Positions 44,335 through 56,328 of a DNA stretch of 64,000 nucleotides are shown here, in pieces. Every line of letters begins with the position of its first letter. Within the stretch, counting starts at the first letter, position 1. Both the position numbers and the translations under genes were made by a program. The notes under the pieces are model-generated. The model was not told the DNA's origin. It did no database searches and saw only the letters and a program-made list of their open reading frames with translations. Where the stretch lies: positions 14,933,166 to 14,997,165 of the forward strand of contig OX381717.1 of NCBI GenBank assembly GCA_947462335.1, written 5' to 3'. This DNA is from Harmothoe impar (lineage: Eukaryota; Annelida; Polychaeta; Phyllodocida; Polynoidae).

Positions 44335-47300
44335 ATTAGGGGGGGTGGTTAACACAAAATTTTTGGGGGGCCCATCCTAAAATATGGTACTCATTTTTGC
44401 GAACAAGAATATCACCTTCGTTTTTGAATTTGAGGACTGTAACCCCCTTCGTCACCCCCTCCGAAAATAAAAAGTCGGAAAATATTAAATTAATTCAATT
44501 TTAATTCATTTTTTGATTCTCTGAGGTATTTACTCACTTGAAACATGCATGAAACCACTTTGGGATGCAAAATAAAAATATGGTACACTGAACTAAGTTA
44601 TTTTGAAGTCCCCGAAAAATCCAAGATGGCCGCCATGAGCCATAAACGCCCCTATAAAGGACTTTCCTGACTTAAAACATGTATAAAACCACTTTGAGGT
44701 GTAATATAAAAGTAGGATACACTAAACTGGGCTATTTTGAACTTTTTGAAAAATCGAAGATGGCCGCCTTCAGACATAAGGTCCTCACGTTCGCCTTGTT
44801 TCAGACTAAACATCCTGCAAATTCTTGCACGGAAGTCTACTCCTTGTATAACATAGGAGAATCCTATAAGTTGTACCTTAATTGAGCCTGTTTCTTGGCA
44901 ACCTTTTTTGGTACTATGGTATAATTCAAAAAGTCATAGTAATTGTGTGGACTAACTAGTTAGTACTAGTATTGATCGACAGGGGTAGTACCAGCCTTCC
45001 CATCGGTGACACTGTGACATCACTCCTAGCTGCTACTACTGCCAAACATGGACAATTAGAAAGTCCATGCTGGAACTACATTGTTTTCTTGGACATTAGC
45101 CATAAATAATGATAAAACCCAACAATTATTCTTCAACTTAGTTGTTTAAATCCTTCCATTTCTTACATATGCAAAAAGGGTAATACATATAATTTATTTA
45201 GTGGTATAGTATACTATCTACCTCAACCTGGTGCCTATTATATCTAAGATTCATTGAGGGAATAGCTAATTCATAGGTAACATAGCACTCATATTAACCT
45301 GCTCTTTAAATCATAAATGTCAATGCATACATACAGACTAACTTAGCATTGTACGTTAACACCAATGGTTTGGGTTGGCAGGTTGTTAACAAGTAACAAT
45401 GTGACCCAATCACTATCTGTACATCTCCATGTAAATTATTTTCATTCTTTGTGATTAACTGGTATTCTAAGACATATCTCACACCACACTGTTTTGTGAA
45501 TATGCACTCATTAATCATAGTTTGGATTAGCTAGCGTTTTGATATGAACAGTTTACCCTTTATCATGGGAACCAAATTCCCTTTGTTTGAGATGCTGTAC
45601 ATGTTGGCAGTGTAACATTTATTTTCCTCTTTACCTTTTCACTGCCATACGAAAGATGAGTGCATTTTCAAACAGTCTATGGGGGTTGGTAATAGATTAT
45701 TGGCACTGTCAACAAATAACATATCAACGAGCTGATTCTATAAATTCCCCCACCTCTCCAACTCAGCGATGCCCTCCTATCAGTATCTCCATTGGTAACT
45801 TATGGCATTTCCATTGGCAACACCACTTTATTGCTGAAATCCATGCCTGTATTAACACTGAGGTATTTCCCCCATGGGGGGGGGGTAGTCACTCTATGTT
45901 GGTAACTACCCACCGCCATACTACTGCATGCACCTAATACAGGATGTGACCGCCTGTCTCTTCCTCACACAACGCCTATGGATAGAGGGGAGGGGAGGGG
46001 CAGTTAGAAGGTTCTGATGGCTAGGAGAGGGCAGGGGACTCACAGAAAGTTTACACAGCCTTGGCTGGGGAAGGAGGGAAGAGCCTATCCATATCCCCAT
46101 CCCCTCCTCCCCTCTGTGCTCATGACAGGACATCCCCAGGTACGATCTTCCAGTAAAACGAGCACAGGACACAGACCATTCCCCCACTCCTAAAGCAGTC
46201 AGTATGACTACTGTGATATCATCCCTCATCTTTCACTTCCAATGCTAATAAGTATCTTCCTTTGATCTTATAGCTGCATAAACATCATAGCCAGGATACT
46301 TATTGTAAAATGAAAGGGTAAAGGTTACAGGTTAGACTATGCCCCAGGGGCTATCCCAATCAGCACCCTGCACATTTCAAAATACTGAATCCTCCCCTGC
46401 CTCCCTAGAGACAACAGTCACATGCAGGTATACAAATGAGTGCAATAAAGAGGGGTATTCATGTACAATATCTATCATAGACACCTAAACAACACATATT
46501 TACTGCCTCTATTTCTGAGTTACCAGCCCCTATTTTTAAATTACTGCCCCTTTCTTTTGTAGGCCCACCACCCCCACCTTCCAGGATCGTTTGGGGTACT
46601 CATTTAAAACCTGAGTGAACCTCTCCGGTATTTCCCTGTATATAGCCACAGCCTGACTACACATGCTTGAAGTGGATGTCCTTTGTGGGAACGCTTTCTT
46701 TTGGGTGGGGGCATTTTCATGGGGCCGCTGTCTGTAGTATCCGATTAATATCTTACCCTGCCAGGGATTCTGTAGACTTAATGTCCTCATGACTGTTGCT
46801 CTGCCTAACCCTAGTTTGTCAGTAAATGAGCCCAATTCATTTTGCTATGCAGTGATTGTATTTCTGAAGCTCACACCTGGTGGTTTCAGTTACATTATGT
46901 TTTCACATAAATGCATCAGCTTGTTTGAGAGTGAGAACCCTTGTGCGCATCTTGTAGTGTTCTCTTGATGTGAGGGGTGGCTTATACTATGATTTTTTGA
47001 ATCATACCACAGTACTAAAAAAAGGTTGCCAAGAATCAGACTCAAGGTACAACTTTTAGGATTTTCCTATGTTATACAAGGATCAGACTTCTGTGCAAGA
47101 ATTTGCAGGATGTTTAGTGTGAGACAAGGCCTATATGAGCACCTTATGTCTGAAGGCGGCCATCTTTGATTTTTCAAAAAGTTCAAAATAGCCCAGTTTA
47201 GTGTATCCTACTTTTATATTACATCTCAAAGTGGTTTTATACATGTTTTAAGTCAGGAAAGTCCTTTATAGGGGCGTTTATGGCTCATGGCGGCCATCTT

Positions 47301-47600
47301 GGATTTTTCAGGGACTTCAAAATAACTCAGTTCAGTGTACCATATTTTTATTTTGCATCCCAAAGTGGTTTCATGCATGTTTCAAGTGAGTAAATACCTC
47401 AGAGAATCAAAAAATGAATTAAAATTGAATTAATTTAATATTTTCCGACTTTTTATTTTCGGAGGGGTCGACGAAGGGGGTTACAGTCCTCAAATTCAAA
47501 AACGAAGGTGATATTCTTGTTCGCGAAGATGAGTACCATATTTGAGGATGGGCCCCGCAATCTTAACTCCAATTTTCCAGATTAACCACCCCCCCTACTA
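44335..47600. mobile_element. Long inverted-repeat transposon (arms ~0.6 kb)
   Basis: Left arm about 44335-44940 and right arm about 46985-47600 are inverted copies that begin TTAGGGGGGGTGGTTAA. Shared stretches include CCAAGATGGCCGCCATGAG and AACATCCTGCAAATTCTTGC. The 2-kb interior has no recognised transposase; frames at 45587-45937, 45921-46229 and 46536-46835 match nothing known to me. Superfamily undecided. Confidence 0.75.
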
Positions 47601-48078
47601 AAATGCCATAAAAATGATTTTATAAGCACCCAGGGCACTTATTACGTAGAACACAGTCTATTTCTGGATAAAGAAGGAGTATTGGTACTTTGTTTTCAGT
47701 TGGAATGAGAAAAAAAATGTCCATGGCAATCAACCATCAACAAATATTCCAAGGTTGGGTAAAAACATTTAGACCCATTTGGAATAAAAATGGAATCTTT
47801 ATGATGGCGCCATCAGAATCGTATGGAAAGAGTTGGCTGAGAGCAATTTTCTCATAACTTTTTGCTTATATCACCTGAAATATTATGTTTAGAGCATTAT
47901 TTGCTAAGTCCCCTGTCACCATCTGCCATATTGCATCACATATATATACTCGATGGGATTTGGACCTACACATTGATATGCTTTATGTTTAAAAACTTGT
48001 TCAGTAGAGATGATCGGGAAAAGGACCTCCCTCTTTGCTGTTCCCTTGCTAATTATCCAACAGTCAGCTTACTACATC
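47601..48078. other. Spacer between two inverted-repeat elements
   Basis: No gene or clear repeat seen. Confidence 0.4.
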
Positions 48079-49095
48079 ATAGTGGGGTTCCTTATGTAGC
48101 TGGAAAAGGTTCTGTTGGGGTTTTGTGGGGAATATGTAAACTATACATTTTTGGAAAGCTAAGAACCCCCTGAATCCAAAAATCACACTTCACAAATTTA
48201 TGCGACATTTTTTGTTGCCATGGCAACCATTTTCCCTAGCAACCCTGAAAACTGACAAAAATCACCCAAAAATGACTAAATAAATTGGTATACAAAAGAT
48301 AAAAGTACTCCTACCCCCTTAAGATCATATCTAAGGAATCTATTATTCTTCATGGTTTTCTTCTAGCACCCTTGGTTGCTTAGCAATGGATGATTCTTTG
48401 TGTATTTTGCATAGCAACAGGGTTATTATGTCAATATTCCTTGTTTCTGACCGTGGATATTGCCATAAATAGGCTTGAACAATATTGTTGGGACCATATG
48501 CTTCCCACCAAACTACCCCTGTCAACTAGAAACAGTCATATGCCCATTAGTTACCATAGCAACAGCAATATTCAGGGCACATAGTGTGTAGTATTGGGGC
48601 TACAAATCACCTACCTCATCCGATGCTTAGTAACATTAAAGAGCAGGAATATACATAGAAGATTTCAGCACATGTCCCTTCATTTAGGCCACTGAAATCA
48701 TTCTGATGCTAGACTATTTAGCTATTAGCTATAATGTTGTTACCTAGCAACAAACACACTATTTGTTGATCTGCCTATCAACAGGTATCGCAGATGGTTT
48801 AAGGTTAATTCTGTGATTATCCCCTGCTACTAAAGTTTTACTGAAAAATTCAATTGTATCCTTTCTCGAAAACCTAAGTTTCCCTAGCAACAGCATACTA
48901 CAGATTAATGACTATAAATCATAGTTTAACCATATTTAAATGATTTGGCTTATCATATTCTCTCAAACTTGGGAGTCGGCTTATAAGGGAGGTTGCCTTT
49001 ATTATTCTATGCCCCACCCTGCCCCCCCATTCCAACACATGTTGAGTCTCTCTCACTCACTAACTCACACATTACTTTTCAGGCCAAAAAAAAAT

Positions 49096-49338
49096 AAAAA
49101 GGTTTGATTCAGGTCAACTGACCGACCCTATCAAAACAGGGCCGACCCTACGTTTCTTTATGCAATTTTGAAGAAATTTTAGTATTTTTTACCCATTTTT
49201 GGTAAATTGTAGGGTCTTCGGAGAGGCTCAGTAATACTTTCATTTTTAAGAAAAAAAGTTTAAAAAATCAAAAAATCTGACCTACCGACCAAGGGCTACA
49301 TTTTCTTGCCATGTTACCTGAAACAACCCTTTTTTTTT
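49096..49338. mobile_element. MITE, copy 2 of the 2508-2728 family
   Basis: AAAAGGTTTGATTCAGGTCA..ACCTGAAACAACCCTTTTT, with the interior CTGACCGACCCT and TATGCAATTTTGAA-like words, aligns with 2508-2728. Confidence 0.72.
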
Positions 49339-49379
49339 GCCTCACCCATGTTATAGCCTATTTCGATGGCAAACTGCAT

Positions 49380-49719
49380 TGGCGGATCCAGGGGGGTGGC
49401 CCGACGGGCCTTGGCCCCCCCCCCTCCAAAAATAAAGAAGAAAAAAGATGAGGGAGAGAAAAGAAAGGAGAAGAAAAGAGGAAAAGAGATAAAGAGATTT
49501 TGAAGTATTATTGGGGGAGGAGGGGGCTAAAAATTAAAATATTGTGTCCTAAAATGCATGAGAATGCACCATTTCAAGTCTAGATTAACAAACTGTTTTT
49601 GAGGGGCATACCCCCAAACCCTCCTAGTATAGCTTATGCGCTTCGCTCACGTGAAACACATAGTGACTCCGGGTCGGCCAGGTTTGGGCCCCCCCCTCTA
49701 GACAATCCTAGATCCGCCA
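49380..49719. mobile_element. TGGCGGATCCAGG-ended element
   Basis: TGGCGGATCCAGG at the left and CCTAGATCCGCCA at the right are inverted with one mismatch. The interior is G/C-run and purine rich, with no coding frame. Confidence 0.65.
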
Positions 49720-50287
49720 CTGAACTGTGACCTTTTCTTACAGAGAACTATGGCAAAGCTTCTATCTGAACCATTGGTTAGACTATGCAGCATGGTAAAG
49801 CCCCTGTAAAGCATGACAGAGTTACTATGCAATGCTCATGTGGGGTCAGGAAGAACACTCCTTAAACACTCGACTCAGGCTCATGAGTTTGCAACAATTA
49901 AAAGTGAAAAAAATCGAAATAAAATATCTCAGTTTCCCCATTATTTCTCAATTGCAATGGAAAATATAGGTCTTTGGGAACATGTATATAAAATTTTGTG
50001 ATATAGCTACGATTATTTCTTAGGGAATTATGACCACGAAAATACCATGTAAAAACGCTTTATTTTCACCATTCAAAGAAAATTATATTATTTTCACATT
50101 GAAGGGGCTGTTGCTAAGCAAACATTTGGAATAGAAGAAAATAGTTGTGCTCATTGGATTCCTTGGCATCGATTTAGGGGGGGTAGATACTTTTATATTT
50201 TTTGTAGGATGGATATGGCCAACACTATGGCCTGCCATATGTTGATATAGCTTGTACTTCATATGGCTCCATATGGCGCCATATAGC

Positions 50288-50320
50288 GTAACGGACGCGT
50301 AACGGACGCGTAACGGACAC
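50288..50320 (+). repeat. Three copies of an 11-bp CpG-rich unit
   Basis: GTAACGGACGC is repeated three times (last copy ends AC) directly after palindromic CATATGG/CCATAT words. Confidence 0.8.
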
Positions 50321-51289
50321 CCTTAACATGGTCGTTTTGTGACATTTGGTTCAAATTCTTGTAAATCAGTCAAAAATAGGTATTTTTACTCCCTAAAATT
50401 GTCAATTAATATGAGTAAAAAAGCACCTACCCATCTAAATCATTTATAATAATGTATCCCCCTTACCTATATTTTAAAATCTTTTTCTAAGAAAAAAAAT
50501 GTAAGGATTATCATTTTTTTAATTAATTACCAAATTTTCAAGGAAAACAGGGAAAATCAGGAAAATACCACAAAACAAAAGTGATTATATCAGAAAAACA
50601 GTATGATCTCGAATTTTATCATGATATATGAAACGGTGTTATTAATTTGCTAATTCTTATTGAATTCCGGGGTTGAAATATAAATTTCACTTTGTGACAT
50701 CCCTGTGTGTCTATTCTGTAGTATACTCATGAGCCTGAGCCACTCATTGTCCATAGTAGATTAAACTACACTAAAGCAGTACGGAGTCATCAGATTCATA
50801 TTGGCATCATTCCAAGTTGAGAAAATGTTGAATTTCAAGGTCTATATGCTGATGCAGCAAAATAGGTTTTGAAAAGCCAGCTGCCACTATTGGGACAAAT
50901 GTTCCTTACATTTTTTTGGGCTAGATTTTACATCAGAAAAACATACATTTTCCCCAAAGATAATGGGCAAGTGCCGCTGCGACACATCTAAATATGTTAC
51001 TAATAGTCAAAGAGGCAGAACAGGGCTTTGGAGACACCGGTAACGGTCAGAGGGGGCAATTTAGGGCTTTTGAAAGGCAGGTAGGCAGGTGGATAAGGCC
51101 GGTCAGGGATTAGGGAAGACAGGGTATAGGTCATTGTGTTCATGAAATGGCTCATAATAGAATACTAGGAAGGGGCACAGGTGGAATATTGATATCATAG
51201 GTCTATAAAAACAAACTTCTACAAGCAGGCTAGGGCTTTTTGGAAGGCATATTCGGGGTCTGAGAGTCCAGATTGGGACTTTTGTGTTT

Positions 51290-51360
51290 GGTTAGCTCAG
51301 TTGTTAGTCTGTCTGCTTCTAAATCATAGGGTTAGCAGTTCAATCCTATATTACCAGAAC
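51290..51360 (+). repeat. tRNA-like SINE head
   Basis: TTAGCTCAGTTGT resembles an A box and GTTCAATCC (51338-51346) a B box at tRNA spacing. The acceptor ends do not pair well, so a SINE or tRNA relic is favoured. Confidence 0.5.
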
Positions 51361-51837
51361 TTATTCTAAAATGGTACCCCCCCCCTCCTCCGACCACTCT
51401 ACAGGTGTGTGAGGGGAGGAGGGCGGGATTCTGTCCCTTTGAACTCCGACCACTGGTCAGGTGTGTGTGAGTCTAATAAGGAGACTAGAGACTCAAAGGA
51501 GACATGAGGTTTATGGATGAAAATCATAACTATCACAAGGGCCAGTAGTGCACTGTTGAAGGATTTATTAGGTTTCTTGTGGCATGTCACATACAGCACT
51601 GAGAACCAGTTATGCATCGTTTCCCTTCAGACTTAGTAGCTGGTCTCACCTCCTCTGACCACTGGGTAAGTGAGTGATGGGGAGGTTTTTTTTTCTGGCC
51701 CGTTCAACTCCGACCACTGGTCCGGTTTCAAGTGTATTTCACTTTGAAATACACTTGACAGAGAGAAATGGGGACATGAAAGGGTTCTCCTAAGAGAGCA
51801 TATGTAGAAATAACAATATATCTCATATAACCCTATA

Positions 51838-52712
51838 CAGTCAACTCCCTCTTTACGGCCACCCCATCAGTACGGCCACCCCGCCATTAAGGCCATTTTT
51901 GGAAAGTCACGATCATTTTCCCCTTTATTTCAATGTAAAATACTTCCTCTAATGCGGCCACCCCTCTAATGCGACCACCTTGCCCTGCGGCCACTGTTTT
52001 TAGTGTCCCAAATGGTGGCTTTTCCCTCTAATACGGCCATTTACATTATTAAGGCAAAATGGTTACTGCTTGTAATGCAATGGCCAGAGAAACCGCATTT
52101 TGTTCTCCTGATATGTAAAATAAAGGCTTAGTTTATCATTTTAAACAATGCAGAGAGTGAGAATGGCCCTTAAATACACCTGCAAGGCAATGCGCCTATA
52201 GCCATGGTACCTGTTTTTTAAGCCATTCAGGGTGCCAATTTTCATGCTTAAAATGCTCAGGAATGAGTGGTGGGGAGGGGGGTTTATAATAGTGGACATC
52301 TGAATCTGACCTGACTTTCCCCCCTGTTTGGGAGATGAGGGGGGGGGGGTCATATGGGCATTGACTGAACAGCACGTGTGAAAGCTGCAACACCGCCCAG
52401 CTTTGCCTTGACACATTCCCCTCATGTTATGCTTGGTTGAATACGAGGTGAGGCGGGAGGGTGGGTGGATTAATGCCATTGTCTTAGTGTTATGGAGCAC
52501 TGAGACTGGGACAGTTATATCTGCTGCATATTAATTGTCAAGAAATACTAAAACCTTTATAAAATATTATGACGACCAGTGTCAAAAGTCCCTGTACCTC
52601 CTTATGAATGTGTATGAGGGACTTGTCATTAACTCCCTCCAGTGCAGCCACCTCTCTAATGCGGCCATTTTAGAATAGTCCCAAGGGTGGCCGTAAAAGA
52701 GGGAGTTGACTG
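51838..52712. mobile_element. Tc1/mariner-type non-autonomous element, TA target site
   Basis: CAGTCAACTCCCTCTTTACG at the left and CGTAAAAGAGGGAGTTGACTG-like sequence at the right are inverted (about 26 bp), each flanked by TA (51836-51837 and 52713-52714). The interior has more GCGGCCAC words and no transposase. Confidence 0.8.
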
Positions 52713-52979
52713 TAATACCCCTTGACCCCTTGGGATCCCCCCAGTGTGACCACTCCGCTATTGTGACCACTTTTTGATTGTCCCGAGGGTGGTCAGAATA
52801 GAGGGATAGAGGGAATAAAGGGGGACTGCACAACAGTCTTTGCAGGGATGTGGCACCTATCAATATTAGTTGTGATGGTGAGGTACATAGACATTATCAG
52901 TCTACCATTTTAGCATATTGCAGGCTGGGAAGGGGACATGGCACCTTCCAATATTGGTTGTTTGTGAGTTACATGATCC

Positions 52980-53500
52980 TTAACCGGCCTTCCTTAAGCC
53001 CAATCCTACCATCTCCAACCCCTAACCTGTCTTCCGAAAGCCCTATCCTCCCATCCTTGACCCTAAATCTGCCTACCCAAAGCTCTAACCTGCCCTCTCA
53101 AACTCTAACCAACCTTCCCAAAGTCTTAGCCTGCCCTCCCCAACCCCATACCTGCATTTTCTAAACCCATTCTTACTATCTCTGACCCCTAACCTGCCCT
53201 CTAAAAGCCCTATCCTGCCACCTCCGACAACTAACCTGCCTTTCCTAAACCCTATCTCTCCCTCTCTGACCCCTAACCTGCCTTCTCAACGACCTATTCT
53301 GCCATCTTGGACCCCTAGCATGCTTATCAAACACCAATCCTACCACCTCTGACCCCTTACCTGTCCTCCAAAATCCCTCTCCCTCCCTCTCTGACCATTA
53401 ACCTGCCCTTCCAAAGCCTAATCATTTCCCACCCATAACCTGTTTTTCCAAAACCATCACCCAAATCCTAATCTTCACCCGCCTTCTATGGCCTGCCTTT
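52980..53500 (+). repeat. C-rich degenerate tandem repeat
   Basis: About ten diverged units of 45-50 bp with CCTAACCTGCCTTCC and CCCTATCCTACCATCT words. The region 51030-51130 carries the complement of similar words, consistent with the mirror structure of the surrounding element. Confidence 0.6.
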
Positions 53501-54795
53501 TTAAAACCCTTACCAGCATGTAGTATCTATGCATTGGAACGATAACATAATTACCCTGTTGCTATGCAAAATGCATGAGAATAAGCGGTTCCTGAGCAAC
53601 CATGGGGTTGAGGAGAAAACAAATTTGCTAAATTGAATCCTCATCCTGTGATTTCAGGGGGCCAGGAGTACTTTTTTCTTTCATTTGTTACTTTTGATTA
53701 AATTCTGAGGTTCCTAAAGAAAATGTTCGCAATGGCAACAAAAGATGTTGCATAGTTACTACTAAGTAACCTTGGGTGGAATGATCCAATTGATTTTTAC
53801 TGTATAACTTAGTAGCAGAAGGTAACCTTTAGGATTGAGCCTTAGAAACAGCCATTTTTACCCCTGTTGATAGGCAAATCAACAAATAGTATCTTTGTTG
53901 CTAGGTAACCACATTATAGCTAATAGCTAAATAGTCTAGCATCGGAATGATTTCAGTCGCTTAAAGGAAGGGACATGTGCTTAAATCTTCTGTTTATCCC
54001 TGCTATTTAATGTTATTAAGCATTAGATGAGGTAAGTGATTTGTAGCCCCAATACTACACACTATGTGCCCTGAATATTGCTGTTGCTATGGTAACTAAT
54101 GGGCATATGACTGTTTCTAGTTGACAGGGGTAGTTTGGTAGGAAGCATATGGTTCCAACAATATTGTTCAAGCCTATTTATGGCAATATCCATGGTCAGA
54201 AACAAGGAATAATGACATAATAACCCTGTTGCTATGCAAAATGCACAAAGAATCATCTGTTGCTAAGTGACCAAGGGTGCCAGAAGAAAACAATGAATAA
54301 ACATAGATTCCTTAGATATGATTTTAGGGGGGTAGGAGTACTTTTATCTTTTGTATACCAATTTATTTAGTCATTTTTGGGTGATTTTTGTCAGTTTTCA
54401 GGGTTGCTAGGGAAAATGGTTGCCATGGCAACGAAAAATGTCACATAAATTTGTGAAGTGTGATTTTTGGATTCAGGGGGTTCTTAGCTTTCCAAAAATG
54501 TATAGTTTACAATTTCCCCACAAAACCCCAACAAAATTACATAAGGATCCCCACTATCACCCCCTTATATAGAAAGGTCAGAGCACCACCATCATATTCA
54601 TTTTGGATGCTTATCAGAAACTTGGACAGCATTAAAAGCAGATTTTTGCCCTTGAAAGTAAATATTTAAAATTGTTGAATGTTAGTTCTTGTGTCGTTAC
54701 AAGACACTGCTAGCAAGAAGGCTTGAATAGCACCTGATTTTCCGCCAGTGACTCATCATAACCACTGATTTCATGCTTAATGATATTTTACCAAG

Positions 54796-54861
54796 GATTA
54801 AGGCTCCTTCCACATGGTACCAAGACATGCAGGGTGAAGATGACTCCTCAAGTAGCAATGG
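54796..54861 (+). CDS. Acidic linker exon A
   Basis: The exon starts after a weak acceptor TTTTACCAAG and ends at a consensus donor GTAAGT. It is 66 nt in phase and encodes STWYQDMQGEDDSSSSNG. It flows in frame into the next exon, making an acidic/serine-rich linker between the LRRs and ROC. The acceptor is uncertain: an alternative at 54748 puts a stop in frame. Confidence 0.55.
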
Positions 54862-55647
54862 GTAAGTGAAGGTGTCAAATAGCTTAACAGGGGTAAAGAG
54901 CACCTCTTCAACTGTCAATTATCAATTATGGAATTGGTTTATATCATTCATTGATGACTATTCATGTAAATTGTTTATTTTGGAGTAAGACTTAGTCTCC
55001 TAAGTAATGGAGTAACTTCAATGGTCTAAAGCATTTCATTATTGTAACTATTGGGATTTGAATAACTTTGCTATATACCTGTGTTTATCTATAGGCAAAT
55101 CACTCACTTAAATGGCTTCCGCTAAACCATTTCATGATTTGATGGTCAGGAATGTCTAAAACGCCAACAATTAAATCTAAAAAATACATACAAAACATTC
55201 AAAATATGCATTCTCTGCATCATCTTAACAGTACTCACAATTTCCTACTATATATGGTTGGCCAAATAGGTGAAATTAAAAAGATATATAGATACAACTT
55301 TTAAACATTGCATTCTCTGCTTAATCTTAACGGTACTCACAATGTCAGACTACAATGGCCAAGAAGATGGCGGATCTGTTTACATCAGACCTCTGAACCT
55401 ATTATTGTTATTATGTGGCTACAAGCAGGGACTTTGTCTCTAAACCCAAGTTTAGGAAGGATGATGAAGAGGGAATCACGAGGTCTTTTATTTTTTATTA
55501 TGTAACTGGCGCAATTAGTTGTTCCTGGATCATTGTCTCAACGATTGTGGGATCAAAATCATATTTTATATACAAATTAATGTCTGTTTAATTTTTATCA
55601 TTATAGTAAGTATGTACTTTCAACATTGATCTTTATATCCATTGTAG
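54862..55647. other. Intron between acidic linker exons
   Basis: AT-rich, no repeats or exons recognised. Confidence 0.5.
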
Positions 55648-55697
55648 AGAATCTGAATCAGAGTCAGAGGATATGGACGATGGAGATGATTCCACAG
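55648..55697 (+). CDS. Acidic linker exon B
   Basis: Acceptor CATTGTAG, donor GTAGGT, 50 nt. It encodes ESESESEDMDDGDDST, a very acidic stretch with casein-kinase-like serines. It ends with one base of a Gly codon that the ROC exon completes. Confidence 0.75.
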
Positions 55698-56070
55698 GTA
55701 GGTTTAGACATATGATAAATTGCATCTGCTCACGTTTAGGCCCTCACTCACAATATACATGTTTAATGATAAATATGATCGAGGATGTCACCAGATGTCA
55801 CTGTAAACAAGTATAACAGAATAATAGATGCATCGGCAAGAAAATTGCCTGCATTCGGGCATAGTAACTCACTGGCTTTTTTTGCTTAAAACAGGTGTAA
55901 ATCCCCCCCCCTGGCCAAGGGGTCCAAATATCTCCCCTCCCTCTAAATCCTCCACCCCTCTTGTTGTTCATATGTATGCACTCCCTAATCCCTGTGACCG
56001 TGATGATATATGATACATCTTAACTTTGGGGAGACCTGTTATCATGAACACTGTTTCTGCCTGCTTCCAG

Positions 56071-56328
56071 GAGAGCCCGCAGAGCTTGCTGCCCTGGAGC
56101 CAAAGTACAGGGCAGCATATGAAGAGGCCTGTAAGGGTGGCACCCAGAACGTTTCCCAGTCCCGTGTGATGGTTGTAGGTCACTACGGGGCTGGGAAAAC
56201 CAACCTGGTACGATGCATCGTGGACAAGGAGTTCATAGAGGAGCATCATACAACGATTGGGATCCATGCAGATCCTGCAGAAGCAAAAGTCGATATAACA
56301 AGGACCAGTGAATGGAAACAGCTTCAAG
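56071..56328 (+). CDS. ROC GTPase exon 1 (P-loop)
   Basis: Acceptor CTGCTTCCAG, donor GTAAAC, 258 nt. After a helical lead (AELAALEPKYRAAYEEACKG) it carries RVMVVGHYGAGKTNLVRC, the Walker A/G1 motif GxxxxGKT, and a switch I-like HHTTIGI with the expected Thr. This is the start of the Ras-like ROC domain that binds GTP. The exon ends one base into a codon. Confidence 0.9.

Larger units (their letters stand above)
48079..54563. mobile_element. Large inverted-repeat element (arms ~0.8 kb) with X-box-like palindromes
   Basis: Left arm about 48079-48900 is mirrored by about 53755-54563. Both contain GTTGCCATGGCAAC, GTTACCATAGCAAC and GTTACCTAGCAAC or complements. The interior carries later insertions (49096-49338, 49380-49719, 51838-52712) and C-rich repeats. 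No transposase recognised. Confidence 0.7.

Noticed and set aside
45587..46835. Transposase in the interior of the 44-47 kb element
   Set aside because: The frames show no catalytic triad or known motif.
49744..49794. Possible 51-nt exon (CAG acceptor, GTAAAG donor)
   Set aside because: Joining it to the exon ending 43117 would create TGA at the junction, and it lies inside transposon-derived DNA.
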